From a virus: a stretch of DNA of 52,961 nt. The notes beneath the pieces are model-generated. The model was not told the DNA's origin and did no database searches. It saw nothing but the letters and a program-made list of their open reading frames with translations. The stretch lies in the IMG/VR virus record IMGVR_UViG_3300021246_000107, positions 1 to 52,961 of that record. One strand, written 5' to 3'. Position numbers and translations under genes: made by a program. Of the stretch, positions 7,885 to 15,787 are shown one piece after another; within the stretch, counting starts at the first letter, position 1, and every line of letters starts with the position of its first letter.

Positions 7885-8414
7885 GCCAGCACCTCCAGCG
7901 CTTTGTCATACAGCGCCTGGCGATCATCCTCGCCGTTAAGCCCACCGTTGATGCGGCGAGTGATTATCTCGAAGCTGCCTTGGTCCGCTAGGGTGTTCAA
8001 CCCGTGGACAGACCAGAACCATGCTGCTGACATTGATGCGTACTGAGGCTGCTCGAGCAGCTCTGGTTGATTAATCAGGTCTAGGCCCAAGGCATCGCCA
8101 CACTCCGAATAGTTGCCCCGACCAGTAATTTGGATGAGGCCCCGGCCACGGTATTCAGAACCGTCACCCCTCTCGGTGTTGCCCAAGTCGGCGCGACCCT
8201 CATACCCGACCTGCTGCGCAGTGGGGCCCCAGATCTCGCGCACATAACGCAGTTGCTCCGACTCATGCCCGACCTGAGCGATGAAGGCGGCAATCCGAAG
8301 CCTGGTGACGATTCCATACTTGCCCATGGCCACGTTCAACACAGGAACAAAAACGCCGGCGTTTTGGCCGGCGTTCGGGAGGATCTGCAGCAACTGCTGC
8401 TCGGTAATAGGCAT
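7881..8414 (-). CDS. Endolysin, glycoside hydrolase family 19
   Basis: Muralytic enzyme of the chitinase-like GH19 family common in Pseudomonas phages. The catalytic glutamates are most likely E51 (AQVGHESE) and E60 (RYVRE), and the conserved substrate-cleft block YRGRGLIQITGRGNY follows at about residues 88-102. ATG 8414 with GGAG upstream is preferred over the longer frame to 8432. No signal peptide is seen, so release depends on a holin, and the likely holin genes are 22 kb away at the other end of the late operon. Confidence 0.9.
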   Translation of the reverse strand: MPITEQQLLQILPNAGQNAGVFVPVLNVAMGKYGIVTRLRIAAFIAQVGHESEQLRYVREIWGPTAQQVGYEGRADLGNTERGDGSEYRGRGLIQITGRGNYSECGDALGLDLINQPELLEQPQYASMSAAWFWSVHGLNTLADQGSFEIITRRINGGLNGEDDRQALYDKALEVLA

Positions 8415-8430
8415 GGCTTTCTCCGGGCAC

Positions 8431-8450
8431 AAAAAAACCGCTCAAGGCGG
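8431..8450 (-). terminator. Intrinsic terminator between tail chaperone and endolysin
   Basis: Read on the minus strand: CCGCCTTGAGCGG followed by seven T. It lies between the tail-assembly gene and the endolysin, and is followed closely by the endolysin Shine-Dalgarno sequence. The same stem, T-run and GCCTGGAG-like RBS order occurs upstream of two other late genes. Confidence 0.75.
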
Positions 8451-8477
8451 CTGGTGGTCTGGTTTTTAGCGTCTCGG

Positions 8478-8861
8478 CTATTTACTGACTTGAGCGGCCA
8501 ACCATTCAGGTGCTACTGGCCGTTTCGTGCTGTCGGGGAACGCCGTCGACTCTGGCCAGTCGCGCAGCGCTTGCCGGTATGTCTGTAGCGCTTTGTACTG
8601 ATCAGCAGTGAGCGTTGTCGGCAAGCCAGACTCCACCTGGTCACGCTGGCGTGCGACTACGGGATCTGTTGTCGCAATCTCACCATCGCGCCAAAAGCGC
8701 TCCTCGGCTACCAACACTTCCAAGGAGGGCACATTTGCGGCGGCTTGAGCTGCTAGCGCTTCTGCGTCAGTAATTTCAACAGACCCGGCGGGCAAAATAG
8801 ACGCGAAAGCGGCATCGTCAAGAAAGTGAAGTGCGTTATTGGTGTCTTTGTAATACGGCAT
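8478..8861 (-). CDS. Tail fibre assembly chaperone-like protein
   Basis: A 127-residue protein whose C-terminal part (LTADQYKALQTYRQALRDWP) is typical of phage tail assembly chaperones encoded just after tail fibres; the N-terminus (YYKDTNNALHFLDD) fits the same group. It immediately follows the tail fibre gene, ten bases downstream, in the late operon. Its likely role is folding or trimerising the fibre. The assignment rests on position and on the C-terminal signature. Confidence 0.7.
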   Translation of the reverse strand: MPYYKDTNNALHFLDDAAFASILPAGSVEITDAEALAAQAAANVPSLEVLVAEERFWRDGEIATTDPVVARQRDQVESGLPTTLTADQYKALQTYRQALRDWPESTAFPDSTKRPVAPEWLAAQVSK

Positions 8862-8871
8862 ATCTATCCCC

Positions 8872-9954
8872 TTATCGAACTTCGACCCAAAAATTTGCAG
8901 CGCTTGCTACGTATGACTCGCCGGGCAAAACCACAGCCGACAGCCCGGAGCAGGCCGATGTAGGATTGGAATACCAGCTCCAAGGAAAGGTCAGAATGAC
9001 CCCTCCAACTGTCAACGCACCCGCTCCACCAAGCGTGTTTGAGATGTTGTTTTGCACGTAGACCCAAATAGGACGTCCAGTGGTGTTGTAATAGGTTGTT
9101 CCAACGAGCCGTGTAGTACCAACGGTAAAAGCCTGCCGTGTCTGGCCAGCTCCGAATGCTGTAGCCGCAGTTGCAAGAGCGATTACCGATTCGTCGGTAT
9201 GCATCATGTACGGCGCCGTTTTATCACCGCCTGCAAACCCCGCCGCAGGGCAAGAATTACCACTGATTTTTGAGGATGGCGTGAAGTTGCCGTCATGCCA
9301 GACCGTCCGCCACCCACTCGGTGCTGGGCCCCCAGTATTTCTGAATAAAAGGTTTCCCACTGCCTCGTTAATGCTGACTGCAATGTCTGCTCCATATTCA
9401 GGGTTCGCAAAAATCATATGCAAACCAACAGAGTTTGGGTAAGCAGATGGACCGTCCGTGGTAGCCCCACTGGCCCCAGAAAATAATTGGCTTTCGGTAA
9501 CGCCAGCAACAGGCCCGGTTATCGCAGGTGCGAAGGAAAGCCAGCCACCAGACCCCACAGCCAAGGCGTCGGTTATGCCGTAGCCGGAAACGGTAGTTGC
9601 CTTGTCGGCCTTCTCCTCAAGGGAGGAGTCCATTTGCGGCTTTGTGTAGGCATCGGTGATGTCATACTCGGAAATCGTGGTCGGCTTATTTTCGATATTC
9701 GCCCACACCAAACTCGACCCAGTGATGTTGGATATCGCGAGAGCGAGTTGATTGTATTGCCCCTTCTCCGGAGTAACTCCGCCAGCCACCAGCACATTCA
9801 AAACTTCCATCATGAGCGCATTCAGGAATTCGGCGGGCACGATCGACGCTGAAGCCCCGGTGGCCGGATTGCCATCGGTAAAGTATCCGGGTGGCCCGGC
9901 TGGAGTGGGAGCAGGAATAGCCGACACAGCCGTTGAGTTATCGATCTGAAACAT
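8872..9954 (-). CDS. Tail fibre / receptor-binding protein
   Basis: A 360-residue protein. The N-terminus (FQIDNSTAVSAIPAPTPAGPPGYF) is the virion-attachment region common in Pseudomonas myophage and pyocin-type fibres when read in two pieces; the middle has alternating short repeats (ITDAYTKPQ, ITDALAVG) typical of fibrous shafts; the C-terminus is glycine- and aromatic-rich as in receptor-binding tips. It is the last structural gene before the chaperone. Only one fibre gene is present, so host range probably depends on it alone. Confidence 0.85.
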   Translation of the reverse strand: MFQIDNSTAVSAIPAPTPAGPPGYFTDGNPATGASASIVPAEFLNALMMEVLNVLVAGGVTPEKGQYNQLALAISNITGSSLVWANIENKPTTISEYDITDAYTKPQMDSSLEEKADKATTVSGYGITDALAVGSGGWLSFAPAITGPVAGVTESQLFSGASGATTDGPSAYPNSVGLHMIFANPEYGADIAVSINEAVGNLLFRNTGGPAPSGWRTVWHDGNFTPSSKISGNSCPAAGFAGGDKTAPYMMHTDESVIALATAATAFGAGQTRQAFTVGTTRLVGTTYYNTTGRPIWVYVQNNISNTLGGAGALTVGGVILTFPWSWYSNPTSACSGLSAVVLPGESYVASAANFWVEVR

Positions 9955-9962
9955 CTATGACC

Positions 9963-10559
9963 TCACGAATAATGGAACTGCAAAATGGTGTGTGCCGGCT
10001 TGGCCTGTGACAGCTCACACTCAAGCACTGCGTTACCCCACGAAGTGAGGGGCTCACCAGTGGTCGACTGGCCGACACGAAAGTGATTGATGGTGTTGAG
10101 CTGGCTGTTGATGGCCCAGGCAAAGAACCAATCCTCGCCGCCCAACTGCTGTCCGCAGACGCTTTGCCCACAGCGAAACGGGGCGTACTGCGTAACGGTC
10201 ACTGTGTAGCCAAGGCCCTGGGCGAATGACTGGAAGAACTGAGCGGACTGACCTCCGCTGCTGGAAAATCGCGCAACCACCTGGTTCCGGCGACCCTGAA
10301 AGGTCGGAGACATCCCGGCACAAGGATCGGGAAGCCCAAGCGTGGCTTCCCACTCGGATAAAAAGTTGATGGTTGAAGCGGGGAACAGGTCCTCAAGCAA
10401 ATTCAACGCCGAGTCACTTATCCGTCTGAACGTCGGCGCAAAACATGACACGGCCTGCGCCTGGACACTGCTTAAGTCTTTCGGCCAAACGCGCCCGCGG
10501 GGCAGCAGGCCAAGCAACGCAGACGTGAAGTCGGCGTCGGTGAATGATGGTTTGGACAT
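9963..10559 (-). CDS. Baseplate/tail protein, DUF2313 (YmfQ, Mu gp48-like)
   Basis: About 198 residues starting PSFTDADFTSALLGLLPRG, with the characteristic LLPRGRVWP and WEATLGLPDPC motifs of the YmfQ/DUF2313 family, encoded in Mu-type tails between the baseplate J-like protein and the fibre. It probably links the baseplate to the fibre. It sits five bases after the gp47-like gene in the expected order. Confidence 0.85.
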   Translation of the reverse strand: MSKPSFTDADFTSALLGLLPRGRVWPKDLSSVQAQAVSCFAPTFRRISDSALNLLEDLFPASTINFLSEWEATLGLPDPCAGMSPTFQGRRNQVVARFSSSGGQSAQFFQSFAQGLGYTVTVTQYAPFRCGQSVCGQQLGGEDWFFAWAINSQLNTINHFRVGQSTTGEPLTSWGNAVLECELSQAKPAHTILQFHYS

Positions 10560-10564
10560 GGCAA

Positions 10565-11692
10565 TCAGCCGTAGTTAATGGTGCCAAGCGTTGGCAAGTG
10601 ACCGAGGGTGTTGGGGATGTTTGCCACGGGGGACGTGATTACAAACCCCTGCGTCCCCGCGATCGCTGAAATGGCTGCGCCCACATCCGAGATGTCGACA
10701 GATGAGCCATCAGCCAGCGGTGCGCCTTGATCAAACAGAACTCCCGAAATTGCGGCGGCTACTGCCGCCCGGATTGCTGTTGATGCACCACTGAGCCCGG
10801 TGATCGTAAAGGCGATCGGGGCATCAATCGGCGCGCAGTGGTAGACCATGGCGGTCACCGGCTGCTGGATGTAAACGCTGTTCGCGATGATTAGCTGATC
10901 GCCGGCGGCAAGGTTTCCAGAAGTGGCGCGGTTGTCGCTCGATGAGATGCCGTTCGTGCCTTGGGGAAAGCCACCATAAGCGGCATTGGCGTCATCAAGC
11001 ATCGAATACACCACCACGGTGCCGGCACCAAACCCGTTGGGCATGCACCATGCTCGAGTGACGCCCGAGACGCTCTCGGCCCAGGTCACATAGTCGCTGT
11101 GAGATCCTCCATTGGGAGTGCTCTGATAAGCCGCCAGCATGCGCCCGAAGAATGCCTCGTCTTCCTCCTGATCTGCACCGCCGGTGATAACGGCGGTAAC
11201 CGCACCGGTTGATTGCACGCCGGTGACGGAAGTGCCCAACGTCATCAGGCCGCCAACTGGCGTGTTCCCAGCCTCTCCCGCCAGGTCCGCAACCACCGCC
11301 ACCACCAGGATGCCGCCAGCGCTGACAGTCGCTGACGCCTGCGTCGTGAATGCGGCAGAGTCGCCGCGCACCACCTGGGTTCCCGCAGAAACTGTCACCC
11401 CAGGCGTACCAGGGAACGTGACGGTACCCGCCGCAACCGTCGGCGACTTTGGATAGACATTTTTCATGGCCCCCCAGGCATAGAGGTACTCGCCAGAGGC
11501 TGTATAGGGCACGCCCTGTTTAGCAATCCAGTCGAGGTAGCCGTAGTTGAGATAAGCCAGCCCGGCAACAGCCTTGCCGGTGATCTGCAGGTTGGAAAAG
11601 CGCAGCAGCCCATCGGCCGTCGGCAGGCCCGAGGTGATATCGGCGGCGACATTGGCACGCAAATCAGTGAGCGTGGGTCTGGTATACGGCAT
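10565..11692 (-). CDS. Baseplate J-like protein (Mu gp47-like)
   Basis: A 375-residue baseplate wedge protein. The N-terminus (PYTRPTLTDLRANVAADI) and the central GEAGNTPVGGLMTL and GGADQEEDEAFFGRMLAAYQ segment are hallmarks of the gpJ/gp47 family. It follows gp46-like and precedes the DUF2313 gene, the standard Mu order. A terminator hairpin lies just upstream between it and gp46. Confidence 0.93.
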   Translation of the reverse strand: MPYTRPTLTDLRANVAADITSGLPTADGLLRFSNLQITGKAVAGLAYLNYGYLDWIAKQGVPYTASGEYLYAWGAMKNVYPKSPTVAAGTVTFPGTPGVTVSAGTQVVRGDSAAFTTQASATVSAGGILVVAVVADLAGEAGNTPVGGLMTLGTSVTGVQSTGAVTAVITGGADQEEDEAFFGRMLAAYQSTPNGGSHSDYVTWAESVSGVTRAWCMPNGFGAGTVVVYSMLDDANAAYGGFPQGTNGISSSDNRATSGNLAAGDQLIIANSVYIQQPVTAMVYHCAPIDAPIAFTITGLSGASTAIRAAVAAAISGVLFDQGAPLADGSSVDISDVGAAISAIAGTQGFVITSPVANIPNTLGHLPTLGTINYG

Positions 11693-11710
11693 CGGCGGGA
11701 AACTCCAGGC

Positions 11711-11735
11711 AAAAAAATACCCGCTCAGGGCGGGT
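11711..11735 (-). terminator. Intrinsic terminator between gp46-like and gp47-like genes
   Basis: Minus strand: ACCCGC and GCGGGT pair around a short loop and are followed by ATTTTTTT, then GCCTGGAG, the Shine-Dalgarno of the baseplate J gene. It is the second of three nearly identical terminator-plus-RBS modules in the late operon. Confidence 0.75.
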
Positions 11736-11752
11736 CGTCGGCCAGCAAAAAA

Positions 11753-12196
11753 TCAAACCTGGCTCCACGCCCAGTTGAATTGGAGTGGAACCACAGAACC
11801 GTCCTGACGCGTGATGGTGATAACGCTGTTTAACCGGCTGCTACTCGCGATGGCAATGGCCACACTCACCCCGAGAGCCACTTGATCATCAATGAGCCAC
11901 TTCAATGCTTCCTCGATGTAAATCTTGGCGGTGTTGGCCACGGCAGGAGTGAGTTTTGATCGATCCAGCAGCCACAGCCTGGAGCCAATCAGGACGTCTT
12001 CGTCAGTATCCCCCCACCAGCCACGGAGGTCATTTCCGCCATCCGGAGGAATGTCGTCGTCATTGGCCTGACGGTCGGTGAACAAACTGATCAGCACGGC
12101 ACTGGTCAGGTCATCACCGCTCGCCAGCGCACCCCCACTGATCGACCAGTCACCATTGCCCCTGCTCGAGATCCAGGTGGTGCTGATGTCTGTCAT
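11753..12196 (-). CDS. Baseplate protein gp46-like (GpW/gp25-type wedge)
   Basis: A 147-residue protein. It carries LTSAVLISLFTDRQANDDD, GGNDLRGWWGD and RLWLLDRSKLTP, signatures of the phage GP46 family in Mu-like tails. It overlaps the end of gp45-like by four bases and is followed by gp47-like, in the canonical order. It is a structural part of the baseplate wedge. Confidence 0.92.
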   Translation of the reverse strand: MTDISTTWISSRGNGDWSISGGALASGDDLTSAVLISLFTDRQANDDDIPPDGGNDLRGWWGDTDEDVLIGSRLWLLDRSKLTPAVANTAKIYIEEALKWLIDDQVALGVSVAIAIASSSRLNSVITITRQDGSVVPLQFNWAWSQV

Positions 12197-12777
12197 TGTT
12201 GAGGACTCGGCGTGGTGGTGCCTTGGCCGTTGGTGTGCTCATTGAAGAGCTCCCGATCGGCAGCCATGCTGCGCACGCCATCGCTGACCTGGCCGGCAAC
12301 CTGAAGGTCACCGCTGCACTTAACCAGTGGCGTCACAAAGCTGATTTCCTGCGCGGCATTGATGGTGACCTGGGTGGCATTGTTGATGGTGACCGGTGAG
12401 CTCTTGGCCTCGATGACAATCCCTCCGTCTTGGGTCAGGTAGACCGACTTACCCGCCAGGTCGTAAAGCATGGACTCGCCAGCCAGGAGGTTGACCGGCC
12501 GGCTCGTCTGGTGACCGGTGGCCACGACAACTCCCTTGGAACGGTCGCCGCCCAGGAACACCACGAGCACGTCGGAACCGTCGGGTGGCACGGAGGTAAA
12601 GCCAAACTCAGCGATACGCGGGGTATCGTCTCGCGTTTCTGAGTCGTTGAGCTTCACCTGCAGCAGCTGCGCCGTCTTGCTGTCATTGCTGAAGGACACC
12701 CTCGCCCACCCAGCCAGAAGCTGAATACGGCGCTGGAGCCCTTGAAGGACGCTCGGTGTATCAACTCTGCTACCCAT
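12193..12777 (-). CDS. Baseplate spike/assembly protein V (Mu gp45-like)
   Basis: About 194 residues. A Mu gp45-type N-terminal domain (ISLLAGW-like start, then DSETRDDTPRIAEFGFTSVP, GSDVLVVFLGGDRSKGVVVA) is followed by a beta-rich tail with NNATQVTINAA, probably a triple-stranded beta-helix spike. ATG 12777 with AGGGG upstream is chosen over the longer frame. The protein probably forms the membrane-piercing tip. Confidence 0.88.
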   Translation of the reverse strand: MGSRVDTPSVLQGLQRRIQLLAGWARVSFSNDSKTAQLLQVKLNDSETRDDTPRIAEFGFTSVPPDGSDVLVVFLGGDRSKGVVVATGHQTSRPVNLLAGESMLYDLAGKSVYLTQDGGIVIEAKSSPVTINNATQVTINAAQEISFVTPLVKCSGDLQVAGQVSDGVRSMAADRELFNEHTNGQGTTTPSPQQ

Positions 12778-13876
12778 AATGCCCCTGTGGAACGTCACCC
12801 CAGAGCGGGGTTAGGTTGAGTGGTTGCGGAGTAAAGGCAGCAGGCGCCATCAACGTGAGCTCGGCAGTTGTGCCGGGGCCGTCACTCCGCAGAAAGGTGA
12901 CGTCGCTGATCAACAGTACTGCTGAAGGAAGCTTCAGCCGCGGAAGCGAAACCGGCACCAAAGTATTCGGCTCCCACAAAGAGCCCGATAAGTCTCGCCA
13001 ACTATCTACAACCACCTTAACGACCCGAGATCTGCCAAATCTGCGGGCCGACTCCCACACCGCACGTTTCTCGGCGATGTCGAGTCCCATACTTCCGCTC
13101 TCGGCAATAATCACCATTCGTCGATGACGTTTGACGTTTATGTCCGTCGCAGAAAACTTAAGATTTCCACCGGCTCCGACGTCCATAAACAAATCAGTCG
13201 ACTGCAAATACACGTCATAAGTCGAGTAGTTCAGATCAGCTGAATAATCTATATAGGCTCGCTGAACATTCACTCCCTCAGCAATACCGCTATCCAATTG
13301 GCGAGTTCCAACTTGGGATAAAAACAAGCTGCCGTCAGGCAAGTCATAAGCCAGCACTGCCGAAAATCTGGACATACGTTCGATGATATCGAACGGACTT
13401 TCGCCAAGCATGATGTTGGTTTGCGGAATGATAGGGAGCAAAAACGAAGAAACGTTGGTTGCTACAGCTATCCCTTCCGGAGCTCCGTCAGGCCTTGTTG
13501 GCCCGTAAACAGCTGCGAGTTTCTGTGCGACCTCCAGGACTGTCGCATTGCTGATTTGACTGCCAGCCCACTCCGCGGCGCAGTCAACGAGATCCGAGCA
13601 TTTCGAGCGGCCGTTGATTTGGATGGAGTGATCGCTTGGCCCGATGGAGGGCACAACATGATCGACATACCCCGTCACCACGAGGTCCCCACCCAGCATC
13701 ACCTTGCACGCCTCTCCCGGCTCGATCACGAGCTTGTCAAATTCCGTCGGGTAGAGCTCGGTCATGCCAATACTGAAGTCACTGGGAAGCCTTTCGATAC
13801 CTCGCGTCACGCGGATATCTGTCCAGCCGGTGATATCAAGACCTGCCGAAGTTATGGTTAAATCGTCCGGCTGCAT
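12770..13876 (-). CDS. Baseplate hub protein (Mu gp44 / protein P-like)
   Basis: About 368 residues of the Mu P / T4 gp27-like hub family. Typical are DLTITSAGLDITGWTDIRV at the N-terminus, the RGIERLPSDFSIGMTELYP strand and FDIIERMSRFSAVLAYDLPDG cut across residues 180-200. The frame is open to 13963, but ATG 13876 with GAGG upstream is the better start, and it leaves the divergent + strand gene at 13944 outside the coding region. Confidence 0.9.
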   Translation of the reverse strand: MQPDDLTITSAGLDITGWTDIRVTRGIERLPSDFSIGMTELYPTEFDKLVIEPGEACKVMLGGDLVVTGYVDHVVPSIGPSDHSIQINGRSKCSDLVDCAAEWAGSQISNATVLEVAQKLAAVYGPTRPDGAPEGIAVATNVSSFLLPIIPQTNIMLGESPFDIIERMSRFSAVLAYDLPDGSLFLSQVGTRQLDSGIAEGVNVQRAYIDYSADLNYSTYDVYLQSTDLFMDVGAGGNLKFSATDINVKRHRRMVIIAESGSMGLDIAEKRAVWESARRFGRSRVVKVVVDSWRDLSGSLWEPNTLVPVSLPRLKLPSAVLLISDVTFLRSDGPGTTAELTLMAPAAFTPQPLNLTPLWGDVPQGHYG

Positions 13877-13943
13877 GCTCCACCTCGGCGACAGATAGTT
13901 GAAAACACTGCCATAAATCCCTCTTAATGGAACGCATAAAATA

Positions 13944-14336
13944 ATGAAGCGGCACTTAAGCAAAGTAATTTTTGTATGTATAATTTTCGCTGCTTATTTT
14001 TTAGTATCTGGATTCTCCACAAGCAACGACTTTGAAACCAAGAGCAGAACGTTATTTAACGAGCGAGGAGCTGCCGTAATTGCTGAACTTGATAAGTTTC
14101 CAGGGTGCGCTGGCCAGTTCTCTCTAAAATCCATAGACTTCAATAAGGATTGGCTATTCAGCAAAACCGCCGAAGGCAGATCTATTTACACCACCAACAG
14201 CAATGCCATTCTCGACATCAGCTGGACTGCTGAGATCGTGGATAGCGGACGCATGATTATCGTAAAGCCAAAAAATTCTGCCGAGCTTGAGACAACTTTA
14301 AGATCGCTTATGATCAGTTCCTGCCGCAACTCCTAA
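13944..14336 (+). CDS. Exported hypothetical protein, moron inside the tail operon
   Basis: A 130-residue AT-rich gene on the strand opposite to every structural gene around it. The N-terminus is a clear signal peptide or membrane anchor (basic KRHLSK, then VIFVCIIFAAYFLVSGFS). The mature part has two cysteines (near residues 55 and 127) that could form a periplasmic disulfide. It fits exactly between the gp43-like and gp44-like genes. I recognise no family. Orientation and export suggest expression from the lysogen, for example surface alteration or superinfection exclusion, but this is inference. No convincing own promoter was found. Confidence 0.7.
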   Translation: MKRHLSKVIFVCIIFAAYFLVSGFSTSNDFETKSRTLFNERGAAVIAELDKFPGCAGQFSLKSIDFNKDWLFSKTAEGRSIYTTNSNAILDISWTAEIVDSGRMIIVKPKNSAELETTLRSLMISSCRNS

Positions 14337-14356
14337 TACTCATATTTGCGCATTAA

Positions 14357-15787
14357 CTAACGAGAAAGTGCTTCGATAGTTAACGGCATAAACGCTGGAT
14401 GAATCGGGTCAGCCTGTTGGATCAACTCGTCGGCCCTGGTGGAGTCGCGATAGAGCCGATTGGCCATGCTCAAGGCATTTATCGGCGTCCGGAAGGAAAA
14501 CGTCTCCAATCGCGGCAGCGTAGCCCCGGTGGTGGTCAGAGCTTTGACCACTGCTTGGCGCAGAGCGACCAAGGCGCCGTAGCTTTCGTCATCACCACTG
14601 TCACCGGCAACCAACAGCTCCGCATCAATAAACCCCGTTACAACCCCCATCGTGGTCATAGCCTCGTCGTAGGATGAGGGCACATAGGTCGCCACAACCT
14701 GGCCGATAGCCGCCAAGGCTGCACGGCGTAGCAAGGCGCTGGTGGCGGCCTGGGCCACCTGGCGGGCAGTACCAATGGCACCGGGACCGCCAAAGGTGGC
14801 CGGCGTGTAGCTGGCCAGCGGCCCGAGCAAGGAAATGGCACTACCGGGGTCGGCAATGCTGGCCACCAGCGCATCCATGACACCCTGAACCGCATCGGTG
14901 AATGCTTGCCCACTACTCGCGTCCAGGTTTGCCGAAGCATCAACGAGCGCATCCATCGCCGCATCGACCGCCGCACGGTTGGCCGTGTTATTGGCGATCA
15001 GATCGGCCATGGTCGCACTGCTATTTTTGGCTTTTTTGCTCGTGATGAGCGCGCTGCTGACGTTGCCGCTGGCATATCGCCCAAAGTCACCGGTCAGCAG
15101 GCTGGCCAAGCTGGTGATGCTGCGCACGTCGTGGGTGATACTCCCTACCAGCACCTGAAAATCCGCAATCACCCCCACCACCATCCCGACAATGGCTTTT
15201 CCGAACTTGATGACGCCCTCAACCACGTTAATCACGGCCGTGACCCCGCCGATTATCTTGCGGATGAAATCCAGCGCCGATGACAGGCCCAGGGCATCAG
15301 CGAGTTTATCCAGCAAGGACCCGCTCGAGGTGGTGATTGAGGGGAACACCCGATCACCGGACTCAATGAAGACGATGCTGATCTCAAAATAGCGCCCCAT
15401 GTCCCAGCGCTCGGTGACACTCAGGCCCTCGGCCGGAACGCTGACCTTGAGCGCACCCAGGGTCGGGTGCATTAAAGCTCCCGGCCCCGCAGCTTCAACT
15501 GCCGCAACCAACGCGTCACGCTGCGCCAGGACACTGCCACCGCCATACACCAGGCTGTCGGTGACCAGAAAGCCGCTCATGCGGATGCGCCGCGTCGAGC
15601 GACCCATGTCCTCGATGTAGGGCTTGTCGCGCCCTGGGTACTCGTGGAGAGCCAGCCGACGGCCAAAGCGAGCATCGCCCCCATAGACCGCGAACGGCAC
15701 GCCACGAAACGAGGCCTGGTTAAGCATTTGCGCCCAGGTCTTGTTGGAGTCCTCGGCGATCTGGACGATGTCGGAAAGTAAGCTCAT
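14357..15787 (-). CDS. DNA circularisation / tail protein (Mu gp43-like)
   Basis: A 476-residue protein with the N-terminal domain of the phage DNA circularisation family (WAQMLNQASFRGVPFAVYG, then GRRLALHEYPGRD). In Mu the counterpart is the tail protein N. It overlaps the tape measure stop by four bases and precedes the hub gene. The middle is alanine-rich and helical; the C-terminus (NALSMANRLYRDSTRADELI) is conserved in these tails. Confidence 0.9.
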   Translation of the reverse strand: MSLLSDIVQIAEDSNKTWAQMLNQASFRGVPFAVYGGDARFGRRLALHEYPGRDKPYIEDMGRSTRRIRMSGFLVTDSLVYGGGSVLAQRDALVAAVEAAGPGALMHPTLGALKVSVPAEGLSVTERWDMGRYFEISIVFIESGDRVFPSITTSSGSLLDKLADALGLSSALDFIRKIIGGVTAVINVVEGVIKFGKAIVGMVVGVIADFQVLVGSITHDVRSITSLASLLTGDFGRYASGNVSSALITSKKAKNSSATMADLIANNTANRAAVDAAMDALVDASANLDASSGQAFTDAVQGVMDALVASIADPGSAISLLGPLASYTPATFGGPGAIGTARQVAQAATSALLRRAALAAIGQVVATYVPSSYDEAMTTMGVVTGFIDAELLVAGDSGDDESYGALVALRQAVVKALTTTGATLPRLETFSFRTPINALSMANRLYRDSTRADELIQQADPIHPAFMPLTIEALSR

